DNA of 64,000 nucleotides. It comes from Lucinisca nassula. Lineage: Eukaryota; Mollusca; Bivalvia; Lucinida; Lucinidae. Where the stretch lies: assembly GCA_963580285.1 (NCBI GenBank), contig OY757010.1, forward strand, positions 224,211,234-224,275,233, written 5' to 3'. Below, piece after piece: positions 47,025 through 59,496 of the stretch. The first letter of the stretch is position 1. Each line of letters opens with the position of its first letter. The position numbers were made by a program, and so were the translations under genes. Below the pieces are notes generated by a model, which saw only the letters and a list, made by a program, of their open reading frames with translations, did no database searches and had not been told where the DNA came from.

Positions 47025-49931
47025 CAGACCGGCTACCGGTAATAACCCATCTTTTTTGTTTCGCGCAGAAACCGCCTAACGCGAAAACGGCTATTTTCTC
47101 CGCAAATCAGCGAGAAAAGATAAAATGAGCGAGAAATTTCTCGCTGAAATTTCTCCCAGTTTCGCGGAGAAAATTCTCGGAGATTCGCGGCGAAAATTTG
47201 ACCGATTGCTTTCATTGAAAATGAAATTACCAGCGTTTCGCGGAGGAAAAATACAACTGAGCTTGCGTGAAATTTTCGGCTCATTATTATTTCTTGGCTT
47301 GTTTGGCGTTGTTTTTGAAAACGAAGGCAAATTGAAGTCATTGTTAAATCATAATCAAATATTCTTTCATGTTACTAAAAATTCCTTTTAGTAATTTATT
47401 TTTTAAAACTCTCATGACAAATTTTATTCACATCACGAAAATACGCCTATTTATTTGTTACCCGCTTAAACCCCACTTTTAACTGGGGTTTACAGGGGTA
47501 TACATTATTTATCTAATTTCTGCTTGCATAGATTGTGGGTATTCGTTAGTACCGCCTCGTCGAGTCGTTTTAAAGTGTACCCAAAATCTTGAGCAGTAAT
47601 ATGAAAAAATGCCAGAACTCTTATCCGAAAATTTTCCATTTTTAGTGGTAAAATTTTACAATATATTTGAATAGGCGAGTTCTCATAATGAGCCGTACAT
47701 GTAGGTTATTTACACCATAATGATATGTGACATTTACCAAAAGCGCAGCTTGATGAAATAGATGGGCTGCATGATGCTTCCACGCAGAGCTGAAAGCGAC
47801 CCGCATGCACGTACTGGTAAACCGCTTACATGATCTAAGCCAGCCCAGGCAAAGTGGTGCGAGTCGGACCGTCAATGCATATAAATCCTGTTGGTTTCAT
47901 GGGGTGGCAGGGCTTGAGATGTCATTTCATCTCAATGTCGGGTAAAAGTCCCACAAAAATTGGAAGCGACGTCTCCAAAATGACCTTTACACTGTTGACG
48001 TGGACGTAAAACCTCAAACAAACAAAACCAAAAGCCCAGATTCGCCTTATTTATTTATGATTACAAACTGTCAAATTGGTACAGCAAGCGGTGTTTTCAA
48101 TGCAAAGTTAGTGACCAGTTAAGGAGGAACACATGAATTCCACCGCAGGCTAGGTCTATGTCGCGAACGAACAGACGAAAAACCAGACACCTATATCGGG
48201 CCATGCTTCATGCAGGCACGTGATAAAGGATATGCTACTTTGCATTAGCACGCATTATTTGCGCTAACAAGTCTAATTCCCCGACCCCTCACCCACCCCT
48301 AACTAATAAATACTTCCAGTTGGAGCAAACATGTGGAGCATCAACATGTTAATAAAGCTCATGTAATGAACGAGTCACTACTCACCATTTTACATGCACA
48401 CATACATGTATAGAGAGAACTGGAGTTAACAATGTATACATTTCCTTAATCTGTTCCTAGACGTCCAAAGTAGGGTGGCGGTTCATGCACTCGTTACCAA
48501 CTACATGTATGTGGCCCGAGCTAGGCGCAAACCACAGCGGAGAGACCTAATAACCCAATGATTAACCCTTTTTGTACCAAATGGAATCTTCCTCCTTATA
48601 TATACAGGAGTCCATTTTGAAACTTAGGAGTGTCAGGTTGTTTTTTTCTTAAAAAATTTAGTTTGGGAAATGGCTTAACGTTTTGCAAACAGTGTAGGCC
48701 CTGATCAGACGCCGTGTTCTGCGGTGTCTGATCTAGGCGCGCACTGTTTGCCAAGGTACCCCTTAAGGGGTTTCTGGAACTGAATGAGTTAAGAGTCAGC
48801 GCTCTTACCCATTAGGACACAGGGGCCAGTTACCTTCGGGGTGAACAGTAGACTTAACAAGATACCCAGGCTGCATGCCTGTACAAACTTCGCTGATTAT
48901 CTTGGATAATTTTGTAGTTCTGCTGCAAGTTAGAGATCAGAATTATATGCAGCCTTGGAATGCTTGCCGCGCAATTTCCCCATATTAACCCTTCTTGTAC
49001 CCAATGGAATCTTCCTCCTTATGTATAGCATGCGTCCATTTCAACATTTAGTGGTTTCAGGTTGTTTTTTCTTCAAAATTAGGAAAATGGTCGACCTTTT
49101 GAAAATAGTGTAGGCCCTGATGTGGGCCTGCACTGTTTGCCACGGTACCCGTTTAGGGGTTTCCAGTATGAAAGGGTTAAAGTACATGTATGAACAAAAT
49201 TGAATTGTAAAGGCAAGAAGCACAAGCGGGCCTCCGTTGCCTACTCTTAAACATTAGATCTCTCACTCGGGCTACATGTGAGCTTAAGTGTAAGCATCAG
49301 CGATGTTAAATTACTCGCAGTGTAAGAAATAGATCAACCAAAATGTAGAGTGAGATCAGCGCCCACACATACATGTACAAGCAGGATCCCCGTTATTATA
49401 TACATTGAGTTTGATTTTTCAGTATTTACTGGAGAAAAAAAACCTACACCCAATATGGTGATCCGATAGAAAATCAACCATTTTCAATTTATGAAGCGGT
49501 TACACAACAGTAAAAAGGAACACAGAAAACATTCATCATGTTCATACCGCGTTGTAAAGTGCATAAGATGCAAATCATTATGATTCCAACCGGATCAAAA
49601 TCATACTTTACGATGCATTTCGTCATATGCTTCAAACTTTGTGTACCAACTTTTAATGCATGAAAAAATGCATGCACATGAACAAATATACATGTAGGTA
49701 TAGGTAGATTTCGCGGAGAAACACCGTGAACGACTTCACCTGTACTAATTGGCTTTCTCCGAGAAAAAGCGATGTTCGTGGAGAAATTCCGCGGCGTTTC
49801 GCGGTGAAATTAACCGCTTTGAAACGCGAAATTTTTTTCTTCTCGGGGACATTTCTCGCTTGTTCTCCAAGAAAAAAAGCCTATTACCGCGGAGAAAAAA
49901 ATAATATGGGTTATTACCGGTAGCTGGTCTG
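47025..49931. mobile_element. CAGACC-TIR element, unit 5
   Basis: Same element, with TA on both sides. Confidence 0.7.
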
Positions 49932-49970
49932 TATTCACAAAATCTTTGACAAATGTTACAAAATATATGT

Positions 49971-50297
49971 GTGTGTGAATTCGGGTTTAACGTCGCTTTC
50001 AACAAGTTTTCAGTCATATCACGACGGTGTCTGGTTGCGACAGGGAGCTCAATGCTCACATTTATAGTGCTGCCTCACTGAAGTATCATGTCCCAGACAC
50101 ATTACATGATACCACACACAGTCACATTATCCTGACACTGGATCGACCAGTCCTAGCTCTACCCCGTAAATCTGAGTGCCAAACGAGGATCAGCTAGTAC
50201 CATTTTTAACGACTTTGGTATGTCGCGGCCCGGGGTCGAACCCAAGACCTCCCGTTCCCCGGAGCGGACACTCTACCAACTGAGCTATCGGGGCCGG
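49971..50297 (-). repeat. tRNA-derived SINE, unit 5
   Basis: Same SINE with both 14-bp duplications intact and one change in the B-box side arm (GAACCCAAGACC on plus). Confidence 0.9.
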
Positions 50298-51121
50298 TAC
50301 AAAATATATGTACAGCATATATACAAACATGCTACAAATGCATGATTAGAGCTGTGATATCATGCCGTTTTCTAGTTCTGGAACAGAATGTGTATACGGG
50401 AAGAAATGCTTGCTTGATAAAAAGAAATAAATCCCTTTTTATATCAGTTATATTTATTTTTGAATGCTGGTACATTTATCATAACGGTCGTAAATTCGAA
50501 ATGTCTGCTGGCTGTATTTGACGTTCAAAGTTTCGTGCATACTTGTGTACAGTATTTATCTTTTCTCGTCTGGAAGACTTTGTAAGACCATTCATATCAT
50601 CAAGATGACCGAGCTCGTGCTCAAAGAATATTGTTCCAGAGTTGTTGATATTCTCGTTTTGACCACAATTCTTCTTCTCATAAAACTTCTGACATATGTA
50701 CTGCCAACCCTTGCAAACAGTGTAAGTGTGTAAATAAATTCGGATAACGCAGACAATGTTTTAATATCGGTAAATAGATTTTGATCGGCCCCCGCGCTTC
50801 GGGGCTTGATGAAATAGTTCGGCTGCCTGATGCTTCCACGCAGGGCTGAAACGGATCCGCACAAGAGTACTGGTAAACCGCTTAGAGGGCCTGAGCCTGC
50901 CCAGGCAAAGCTGTGCTACTCATACCGTCCATGCTTATAAACTCTTTTGGTTTAATTAGGCGGCAGGGCTTGAGATGTCTTTTCATCTCAATGTCGGGTA
51001 AAAGTCCAACAATTGGAAGCAACGTATCCAAAAGGATTCTTACAGTGTTGACAGCGACGTTAAACCTCAAATCAAACAAACAATAATAATAGATTTTGAG
51101 GCATAATTACTTTGTTTTTCT

Positions 51122-52647
51122 AAGTAGAAGTAATACAAAGATCAGGGATCGATACAATTAACTTACTCCACCCATCAAAGACACCAAAGGGAAAGAAACA
51201 CAAACATTAAGCGACCAGACCATAATGGAAACCTAAACAAAGGAAGGCCATAAGGACAGTTACTTTCCCACAAAATGGCCATATGGCCATCCAAAATAAA
51301 AAGACACAAGTGATACACACAATAATTAACAATCAACACCATAAATAAACCGCCACAGAAGAACTGCCTTGGAACGGTCAGTGGAATGATTTCCAGGGGG
51401 GGGGGGCTTAAATCGATTTTACGTGGCCACAATCCTCGCCCTTACTTCCGTCGCGATTTAGACAAATAATTTGTTCAGTCTGCATGAAGGCCTCCTAACT
51501 CATCAGTGCAACATCTCCGTGAACACAAAAAATCAAAGAACCACAGAGATGAGACAACGGTGAGGACTCGACAGCAAGAAACCACTGAAATGCTGGAGCA
51601 AAAGAAAACCAACAGTTAGACTCCGATGGGCCCGACCAGAGACAGAGCATCAGACACCTACCAACATTACCTTGAATTAGACCTCTCTAATTCTCAATAA
51701 GCATTTAAGTTGGAGCCGTCATAGAATCTGAGGCCTGACCCACCGGCGTGCAATTAAAGAGGGAAGCAAAGTTGCCAACCGTGATTGGGTTAACTACCAT
51801 GCATGCAGTCTGTCGTATAACATCCATGTTGTACCCAATCTTTTTATATCGAAGAATGATTTTACGAAACTGGGCGCCGAAGCCATTGCGGTTATATATC
51901 CTTCCGAACTCACACACCATGCCACCACAAAATTCGGGCCCCGATAGACCTTGTTGCAGAAGAGATTTAAGTCCAATATTGAATTTTGAAATTAAATCAG
52001 AATGGCAATAAAATTTTGAAAAGGCTTTGCGTAGTTTAAGATACCGATAACCCTGATTAAGGAGTCCAGCCGCTAATAATTTATTACAAGTGTTGAAGTC
52101 AGTTACATGACTACACACCCCAGCAAATCGAATTAATTGCGAAATATAAACGCCACAGGACGGCGCACGAGGAACATCATCATCCAAAAAAGGAAAATCC
52201 ACAACCCCAAAACCAAAGCCACCGCGTTTATCACAAACCCCGCACGAAACAAACCCATCTACAATAGATAGATGTAAATCCAAAAACGGGGCCTCGGTAT
52301 CAGAAGAATTTGCTCCACCCAACCGAAGCTCCGGGGGGCAAATCCGACCGATCAAACCATCGAAATAGGTATTATCAATATTTAATAAATCATCTAAATA
52401 TCTAGAAGTGGAGATAAAAGCTTCAATAATTTCAGATTGGTTATCAATGGAAAGCGACAACATGAAGTCTCTCTCATAACCATATAAGAACAGACCAGCC
52501 ACAAGGGGTGCGCAATTCGTACCCATCGGAATACCCACAATCCGCCCAAACAACCCAGCACCGATTCTAACACAAACACTGCCAAGCAGAAAGGCGAGGG
52601 CATCACACACTTTCTGACACGACCAAAGTGTACAACTCCCATGCGCT
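51122..52647 (-). pseudogene. PLE-A, unit 6 (301-codon frame open)
   Basis: Frame open for 301 codons (51705-52610). The G run in the pseudo-LTR near 51398 has grown to nine or more G. The C-terminal end reads CTPVGQ, as in the intact element, instead of CTPGGQ as in units 1-5. Confidence 0.9.
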
Positions 52648-54316
52648 AATTTACACTATACATGTGACCGTAGTAATCAAGAAATAGGTTATAATTATCA
52701 AAACAATATATCGAATGTGCTATACATTCAGAAAATGAAATGGTTGAAATAGCGTTAGGAACCCCCATCAAAGTTTTAATGTGTTCTATAAAATGGTTAC
52801 CGTTTCGAAGCAAAGAATATAATGAACAAGTTGTTTTATGTTCCCCTGAGTGTCTTGGACATTCCAGAGAGAAGGTGCTCCCGCCAATTTGGACTTGGCT
52901 GCACTGAGCTGAAATTGACCACACTTCAGTTCTGATAAACCGCTTAGAAGGACTAGGCCTGCCCAGGCAAAGTGGAGTGAGTCAGACCGCCCAATGCATA
53001 TATGACGTTTGGTTTCATTGGGCTGCAAGGCTGCGATATCATTTCATCTCAATCTCGGATAGAAGTCCCTAAAATTTGAATCGATGTCTGCAAAATGACC
53101 TAAATTGTGTTAACTGGTATGTGAAACCTCAATTCGAACTAACAAGCCACAAGGGAATATTCCCTGTATCTTGCGTTGAATGTATGAAATGTTTTTTTTT
53201 TTAGTTCTGAAGAACAAAATAATAATCAGTATCGTCGTGTTAGACTCACCTTTCTCATTGACAATATTTCTATAAATTGATTTCTAGTTATATAGACAAG
53301 TTTATGGAATTCGGATGGGTACGATCTGCGCACGTCTTCTTGTTTTGCTATAAAAGGGACTTCATGGTGTCTATTTCTGTTGAAAAGCAATCTGGAGTTA
53401 TTGAAGCTTTTAGCTCGAATCTAGATGTTCGAATGATTTAATAAAAACATGTAATTAGTTTCATGAAAATGGGTAAGAGTTTTGAAGCCATAAATAATTA
53501 TTCCCGGATATGTGTATATTTATGGTAAGAGACATGACTTTGAAATGTTAAGGGAAGTATTTGAGGTTTAAAGGTCAGAACAGGCGAAACATTACCAGTG
53601 TGTACATAACGTTACAAAATTGGCGTTAGGTTATATGCGGAAGTATGGAAAGCAACGCTTGGTATTTTCCATGGTGTCTATTTCTGTTGAAAAACAATCT
53701 GAATTTGTTGAAGCTTTCAGCTTGAATATAGATGTTCCAATGATTTAATAAGTCATTAATTTCCTGAAAATGGGTGAGCATTTTGAAACCATAAATAATT
53801 GTTCCCGGATAAGGGTATATTTGTAGTAACAGCCATGAATTTGAAATGCTGACGGACGTATTTGAAGTTTAAAGGTCTGGACAAGAAAATAGTACCAATG
53901 TTTACATGACAATAATAATTTGGTGTTACGTCATAGGCGAAATTCAGGAACTCAACGCTTGGTACCATAAGATCGAACGGTAACACCATTTAATCGTAGG
54001 TCGCGTCATTTTATAACAGCAAAAATAAATTCCGAAATTCTTAAACTCATAATCGGATTTTATTATGTCATGACATTTCCGAATTCGGGAAAACCTTCAG
54101 AAAATGGTCGTTCATATATATTCAAATTAATCATGTTTCTTCATTGATACTGGTGAATGACATATTGAAAAATATACAAGTAATTAGAGATTGTAAATAG
54201 ACTCGTACTGACTGAAAGACACTGTTTAGACGCCAATTATTATTTGTCTTACTAGGAAGCACCTATTAGTCATTTTAGTATAAACAAAACATGTTTTCGT
54301 TTCTTTTGAAAAATAG

Positions 54317-54433
54317 AAAATCAATGTGATCCCAATCCATGCGAGAATGGAGGGACTTGTACTCCCAAGAGGAATCGTTTCGAATGTGACTGTCTACCTG
54401 GATGGAAAGGGAGAAGATGTCGGCAACCTGAAA
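54317..54433 (+). CDS. EGF-like module exon, unit 6 (variant 2)
   Basis: Same exon frame and splice sites (TAG acceptor, AA|GTAAGC donor), but four codons differ from units 1-5: GGG to AGG (Gly to Arg in the C3-C4 loop), CCA to CTA (Pro to Leu after C5), CAG to CGG (Gln to Arg after C6) and ATA to GAA (Ile to Glu at the exon end). All six cysteines and the CENGGTC O-fucose motif are kept. I see no synonymous change. Confidence 0.87.
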
Positions 54434-54567
54434 GTAAGCTATAAATAATTTAATAGATATGTGTTTTTTATTATGTTTATGTTTTATAATTATAAAAAAC
54501 GCCCGTTGCATAATTAATAAGTACGCCGTATTGAGCATGCATGTACGTCTTTGCACGTATGTATTTC

Positions 54568-54759
54568 GATTTTGTCCATTTTCTCAAAAACGTGCTAGTA
54601 TCAATTTTCAAAGTCTAGAATTTCTACGTTATTGCAGGTAAACTTGAACTCATTTGAGTCAAATCAAGTAATAAAGGTTTATATTTAATGAATACAAAAT
54701 TCCATGGCTCTTTGATGACTGCCTCTTGTTCAGGCTCAGAACTTGTCAGCCTACCCTCG
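54568..54759 (-). mobile_element. mariner remnant, unit 6
   Basis: Only the transposase 5' end side and its terminal repeat remain, about 190 bp. The join (GTATTTCGATTTTGTCC) fuses intron sequence left of the element to codons near MDKIW, so the left terminus plus about 30 bp of flank is gone. Confidence 0.9.
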
Positions 54760-55144
54760 TAGGAAAGTAATTGTCATTTTGGCTTTCCGCTTGTAACGTA
54801 GTACATTGTAATTTTATGTTCGTGCTTCTTTCCATTTGCGGTTCATTTTTGTTATGGTTTGTCTTTGGGTGTTTGTGTCGCTTATTCTGTTTTGGTTTGG
54901 ATGGCTTATTGTCTATTTTGCGGGAAAGTGGCTGTCTTTTTGGCTTTTCGCTGTTGGTGTTTCCGTTGTGGTCTATTGTTCGTGTTTGTGGTTCTTTCCC
55001 TTTGGTGTCTCTGATGGGAGCTGTGGGAGAATTGTATCGATTCCTGATCATTGCGTCCACCTCTATTTTTGGTGGGAGGTTTGAGGTAATTGCATCAGTT
55101 TCTGAACGTTGCCTTCTCTTCCATTTTATATATTCGCATACATA

Positions 55145-56672
55145 CAGACCAGCTACCGGTAATAACCCATCTTTTTTGTTTCGCGCAGAAACCGCCTAAC
55201 GCGAAAACGGCTATTTTCTCCGCAAATCAGCGAGAAAAGATAAAATGAGCGAGAAATTTCTCGCTGAAATTTCTCCCAGTTTCGCGGAGAAAATTCTCGG
55301 AGATTCGCGGCGAAAATTTGACCGATTGCTTTCATTGAAAATGAAATTACCAGCGTTTCGCGGAGGAAAAATACAACTGAGCTTGCGTGAAATTTTTGGC
55401 TCATTATTATTTCTTGGCTTGTTTGGTGTTGTTTTTGTAAACGAAGGCAAATTGAAGTCATTGTTAAATCATAATCAAATATTCTTTCATGTTGCTAAAA
55501 ATTCCTTTTAGTAATTTATTTTTTAAAACTCTCATGACAAATTTTATTCACATCACGAAAATACGCCTATTTATTTGTTACCCGCTTAAACCCTACTTTT
55601 AACTGGGGTTTACAGGGGTATACATTATTTATCTAATTTCTGCTTGCATAGATTGTGGGTATTCGTTAGAACCGCCTCGTCGAGTCGTTTTAAAGTGTAC
55701 CCAAAATCTTGAGCAGAAATATGAAAAAAATGCCAGAACTCTTATCCGAAAATTTTCCATTTTTAGTGGTAAAATTTTACAATATATTTGAATAGGCGAG
55801 TTCTCATAATGAGCCGTACATGTAGGTTATTTACACCATAATGACATCAGACATTTACCAAAAACGCAGCTTGATGAAATAGATGGGCTGCATGATGCTT
55901 CCACGCAGAGCTGAAAGCGACCCGCATGCACGTACTGGTAAACCGCTTACATGATCTAAGCCAGCCCAGGCAAAGTGGTGCGAGTCGGACCGTCAATGCA
56001 TATAAATCCTGTTGGTTTCATGGGGTGGCAGGGCTTGAGATGTCATTTCATCTCAATGTCGGGTAAAAGTCCCACAAAATTGGAAGCGACGTCTCCAAAA
56101 TGACCTTTACACTGTTGACGTGGACGTAAAACCTCAAACAAACAAAACCAAAAGCCCAGATTCGCCTTGTTTATTTATGATTACAAACTGTCAAATTGGT
56201 ACAGCAAGCGGTGTTTTCAATGCAAAGTTAGTGACCAGTTAAGGAGGAACACATGAATTCCACCGCAGGCTAGGTCTATGTCGCGAACGAACAGACGAAA
56301 AACCAGACACCTATATCGGGCCATGCTTCATGCAGGCACGTGATAAAGGACATGCTACTTTGCATTCGCACGCATTATTTGCGCTAACAAGTCTACTTCC
56401 CCGACCCCTCACCCACCCCTAACTAATAAATACTTCCAGTTGGAGCAAACATGTGGAGCATCAACATGTTAATAAAGCTCATGTAATGAACGAGTCACTA
56501 CTCACCATTTTACATGCACACATACATGTATAGAGAGAACTGGAGTTAACAATGTATACATTTCCTTAATCTGTTCCTAGACGTCCAAAGTAGGGTGTGG
56601 GTACATGCACTCGTTACCAACTACATGTATGTGGCCCGAGCTAGGCGCAAACCACAGCGGAGAGACCTAATA
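55145..56672. mobile_element. CAGACC-TIR element, unit 6 (right half deleted)
   Basis: Left end and about 1.5 kb remain. The junction deletion removed the MITEs, the right end and the following tRNA-derived SINE. The left end reads CAGACCAGC, matching the right end of the full copies exactly. Confidence 0.7.
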
Positions 56673-57784
56673 ACCACAGAGGTGAGACAACGGTGAGGAC
56701 TCGACAGCAAGAAACCACTGAAATGCTGGAGCAAAAGAAAACCAACAGTTAGACTCCGATGGGCCCGACCAGAGACAGAGCATCAGACACCAACCAACAT
56801 TACCTTGAATTAGACCCCTCTAATTCTCAATAAGCCTTTACGTTGGAGCCGTCATAGAATCTGAGGCCTGACCCACCGGCGTGCAATTAAAGAGGGAAGC
56901 AAAGTTGCCAACCGTGATTGGGTTAACTACCATGCATGCAGTCTGTCGTATAACATCCATGTTGTACCCAATCTTTTTATATCGAAGAATGATTTTACGA
57001 AACTGGACGCCGAAGCCACTGCGGTTATATATCCTTCCGAACTCACACACCAAGCCACCACAAAATTCGGGCCCCGATAGACCTTGTTGCAGAAGAGATT
57101 TAAGTCCAATATTGAATTTTGAAATTAAATCAGAATGGCGTCAATAAAATTTTGAAAAGGCTTTGCGTAGTTTAAGGTACCGATAACCCTGATTAAGGAG
57201 TCCAGCCGCTAATAATTTATTACGAGTGTTGACGTCAGTTACATGACTACACACCCCAGCAAATCGAATAAATTGCGAAATATAAACGCCACAGGACGGC
57301 GCACGAGGAACATCACCATCCAAAAAAAGGAAAACCCACAACCCCAAAACCAAAGCCACCGCGTTTATCACAAACCCCGCACGAAACAAACCCATCTACA
57401 ATAGATAGATGTAAATCCAAAAACGGGGCCTCGGTATCAGAAGAATTTGCTCCACCCAACCGAAGCTCCGGGGGGCAAATCCGACCGATCAAACCATCGA
57501 AATAGGTATTATCAATATTTAATAAATCATCTAAATATCTAGAAGTGGAGATAAAAGCTTCAATGATTTCAGATTGGTTATCAATGGAAAGCGACAACAT
57601 GAAGTCTCTCTCATAACCATACAAGAACAGACCAGCCACAAGGGGTGCGTAATTCGTACCCATCGGAATACCCACAATCCGCCCAAACAACCCAGCACCG
57701 ATTCTAACACAAACACTGCCAAGCAGAAAGGCGAGGGCAATACACACTTTCTGACACGACCAAAGTGTACAACTCCCATGCGCT
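56672..57784 (-). pseudogene. PLE-A, unit 7 (pseudo-LTR mostly lost)
   Basis: The left part of the pseudo-LTR is removed by the unit-junction deletion. It retains three bases (GGCGTC) near 57138 that units 1-6 lack and the intact element has, so this copy is closer to the ancestral state there, but the codon reads TGA. An extra A near 57327 breaks the frame. Confidence 0.88.
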
Positions 57785-58678
57785 AATTTACACTATACAT
57801 GTGACCGTAGTAATCAAACAAATAGGTTATAATTATCAAAACAATATATCGAATGTGCTATACATTCAGAAAATGAAATGGTTGAAATAGCGTTAGGAAT
57901 CCCCATCAAAGTGTTAATGTGTTCTATAAAATGGTTACCGTTTCGAAGCAAAGAATATAATGAACAAGTTGTTTTATGTTCCCCTGAGTGTCTTGGACAT
58001 TCCAGAGAGAAGGTGCTCCCGCCAATTAGGACTTGGCTGCGCTGAGCTGAAATTGACCACACTTCAGTACTGATAAACCGCTTAGAAGGACTAGGCCTGT
58101 CCAGGCAAAGTGGAGTGAGTCAGACCGCCCAGTGCATATATGACGTTTGGTTTCATTGGGCTGCAAGGCTGCGATATCATTTCATCTCAATCTCGGATAG
58201 AAGTCCCTAAAATTTGAATCGATGTCTGCAAAATGACCTAAATTGTGTTAACTGGTATGTGAAACCTCAGTTCGAACTAACAAGCCACAAGGGAATATTC
58301 CCTGTATCTTGCGTTGAATGTATGAAATGTTTTTTTTTTTAGTTCTGAAGAACAAAATAATAATCAGTATCGTCGTTTTAGACTCACCTTTCTCATTGAC
58401 AATATTTCTATAAATTGATTTCTAGTTATATAGACAAGTTTATGGAATTCGGATGGGTACGATCTGCGCACGTCTTCTTGTTTTGCTATAAAAGGGACTT
58501 CATGGTGTCTATTTCCTATTAAAATATACAAGTAATTAGAGATTGTAAATAGACTCGTACTGACTGAAAGACACTGTTTAGACGCCAATTATTATTTGTC
58601 TTACTAGGAAGCACCTATTAGTCATTTTAGTATAAACAAAACATGTTTTCGTTTCTTTTGAAAAATAGAAAATCAATG

Positions 58679-58795
58679 TGATCCCAATCCATGCGAGAAT
58701 GGAGGGACTTGTACTCCCAAGAGGAATCGTTTCGAATGTGACTGTCTACCTGGATGGAAAGGGAGAAGATGTCGGCAACCTGAAAGTAAGCTATA
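58679..58795 (+). CDS. EGF-like module exon, unit 7 (variant 2)
   Basis: Same variant as unit 6, with identical exon sequence by eye. It sits in a short unit where about 780 bp of the upstream intron is missing, yet the T-rich tract and acceptor survive. Confidence 0.87.
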
Positions 58796-58919
58796 AATAA
58801 TTTAATAGATATGTGTTTTTTATTATCTTTATGTTTTATAATTATAAAAAACGCCCGTTGCATAATTAATAAGTACGCCGTATTGAGCATGCATGTACGT
58901 CTTTGCACGTATGTATTGC

Positions 58920-59111
58920 GATTTTGTCCATTTTCTCAAAAACGTGCTAGTTTCAATTTTCAAAGTCTAGAATTTCTACGTTATTGCAGGTAAACTTGAA
59001 CTCATTTGAGTCAAATCAAGTAATAAAGGTTTATATTTAATGAATACAAAATTTCATGGCTCTTTGATGACTGCTTCTTGGTCAGGCTCAGAACTTGTCA
59101 GCCTACCCTCG
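58920..59111 (-). mobile_element. mariner remnant, unit 7
   Basis: Same deletion join as unit 6 (GTATTGCGATTTTGTCC, one base different), so it was inherited by amplification. Confidence 0.9.
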
Positions 59112-59496
59112 TAGGAAAGTAATTGTCATTTTGGCTTTCCGCTTGTAACGTAGTACATTGTAATTTTATGTTCGTGCTTCTTTCCATTTGCGGTTCATTT
59201 TTGTTATGGTTTGTCTTTGGGTGTTTGTCTCGCTTATTCTGTTTTGGTTTGGATGGCTTATTGTCTATTTTGCGGGAAAGTGGCTGTCTTTTTGGCTTTC
59301 CGCTGTTGGTGTTTCCGTTTTGGTCTATTGTTCGTGTTTGTGGTTCTTTCCCTTTGGTGTCTCTGATGGGAGCTGTGGGTGAATTGTATCGATTCCTGAT
59401 CATTGCGTCCACCTCTATTTTTGGTGGGAGGTTTGAGGTAATTGCATCAGTTTCTGAACGTTGCCTTCTCTTCCATTTTATATATTCGCATACATA

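Larger units (their letters stand above)
36922..50719. repeat. Tandem array unit 5 with retroelement insertion
   Basis: Fifth period, 13798 bp. It is a normal unit plus a 4.56 kb Naiad-like retroelement at 39341-43904, inserted into the tail of SINE-like copy A2. PLE-A here has a 4-bp deletion near 38330 (AATTGCG where other units have AATTAATTGCG). The insertion is absent from every other unit, so it arrived after the array had formed. Confidence 0.97.
50720..56672. repeat. Tandem array unit 6 (hybrid, truncated)
   Basis: Starts as a full unit but lacks most of the mariner (join at 54568) and stops at 56672, where sequence from inside the CAGACC-bounded element joins directly to the middle of the next PLE-A. 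Its left half, including an intact 301-codon PLE-A, resembles units 1-5. Its EGF exon and mariner deletion match units 7 and 8. It therefore bridges two sub-arrays. Confidence 0.95.

Noticed and set aside
51396..51408. Long G run as a G-quadruplex candidate
   Set aside because: A single run of G expanded in unit 6 only, without the four tracts a quadruplex needs; more likely slippage or a sequencing effect.
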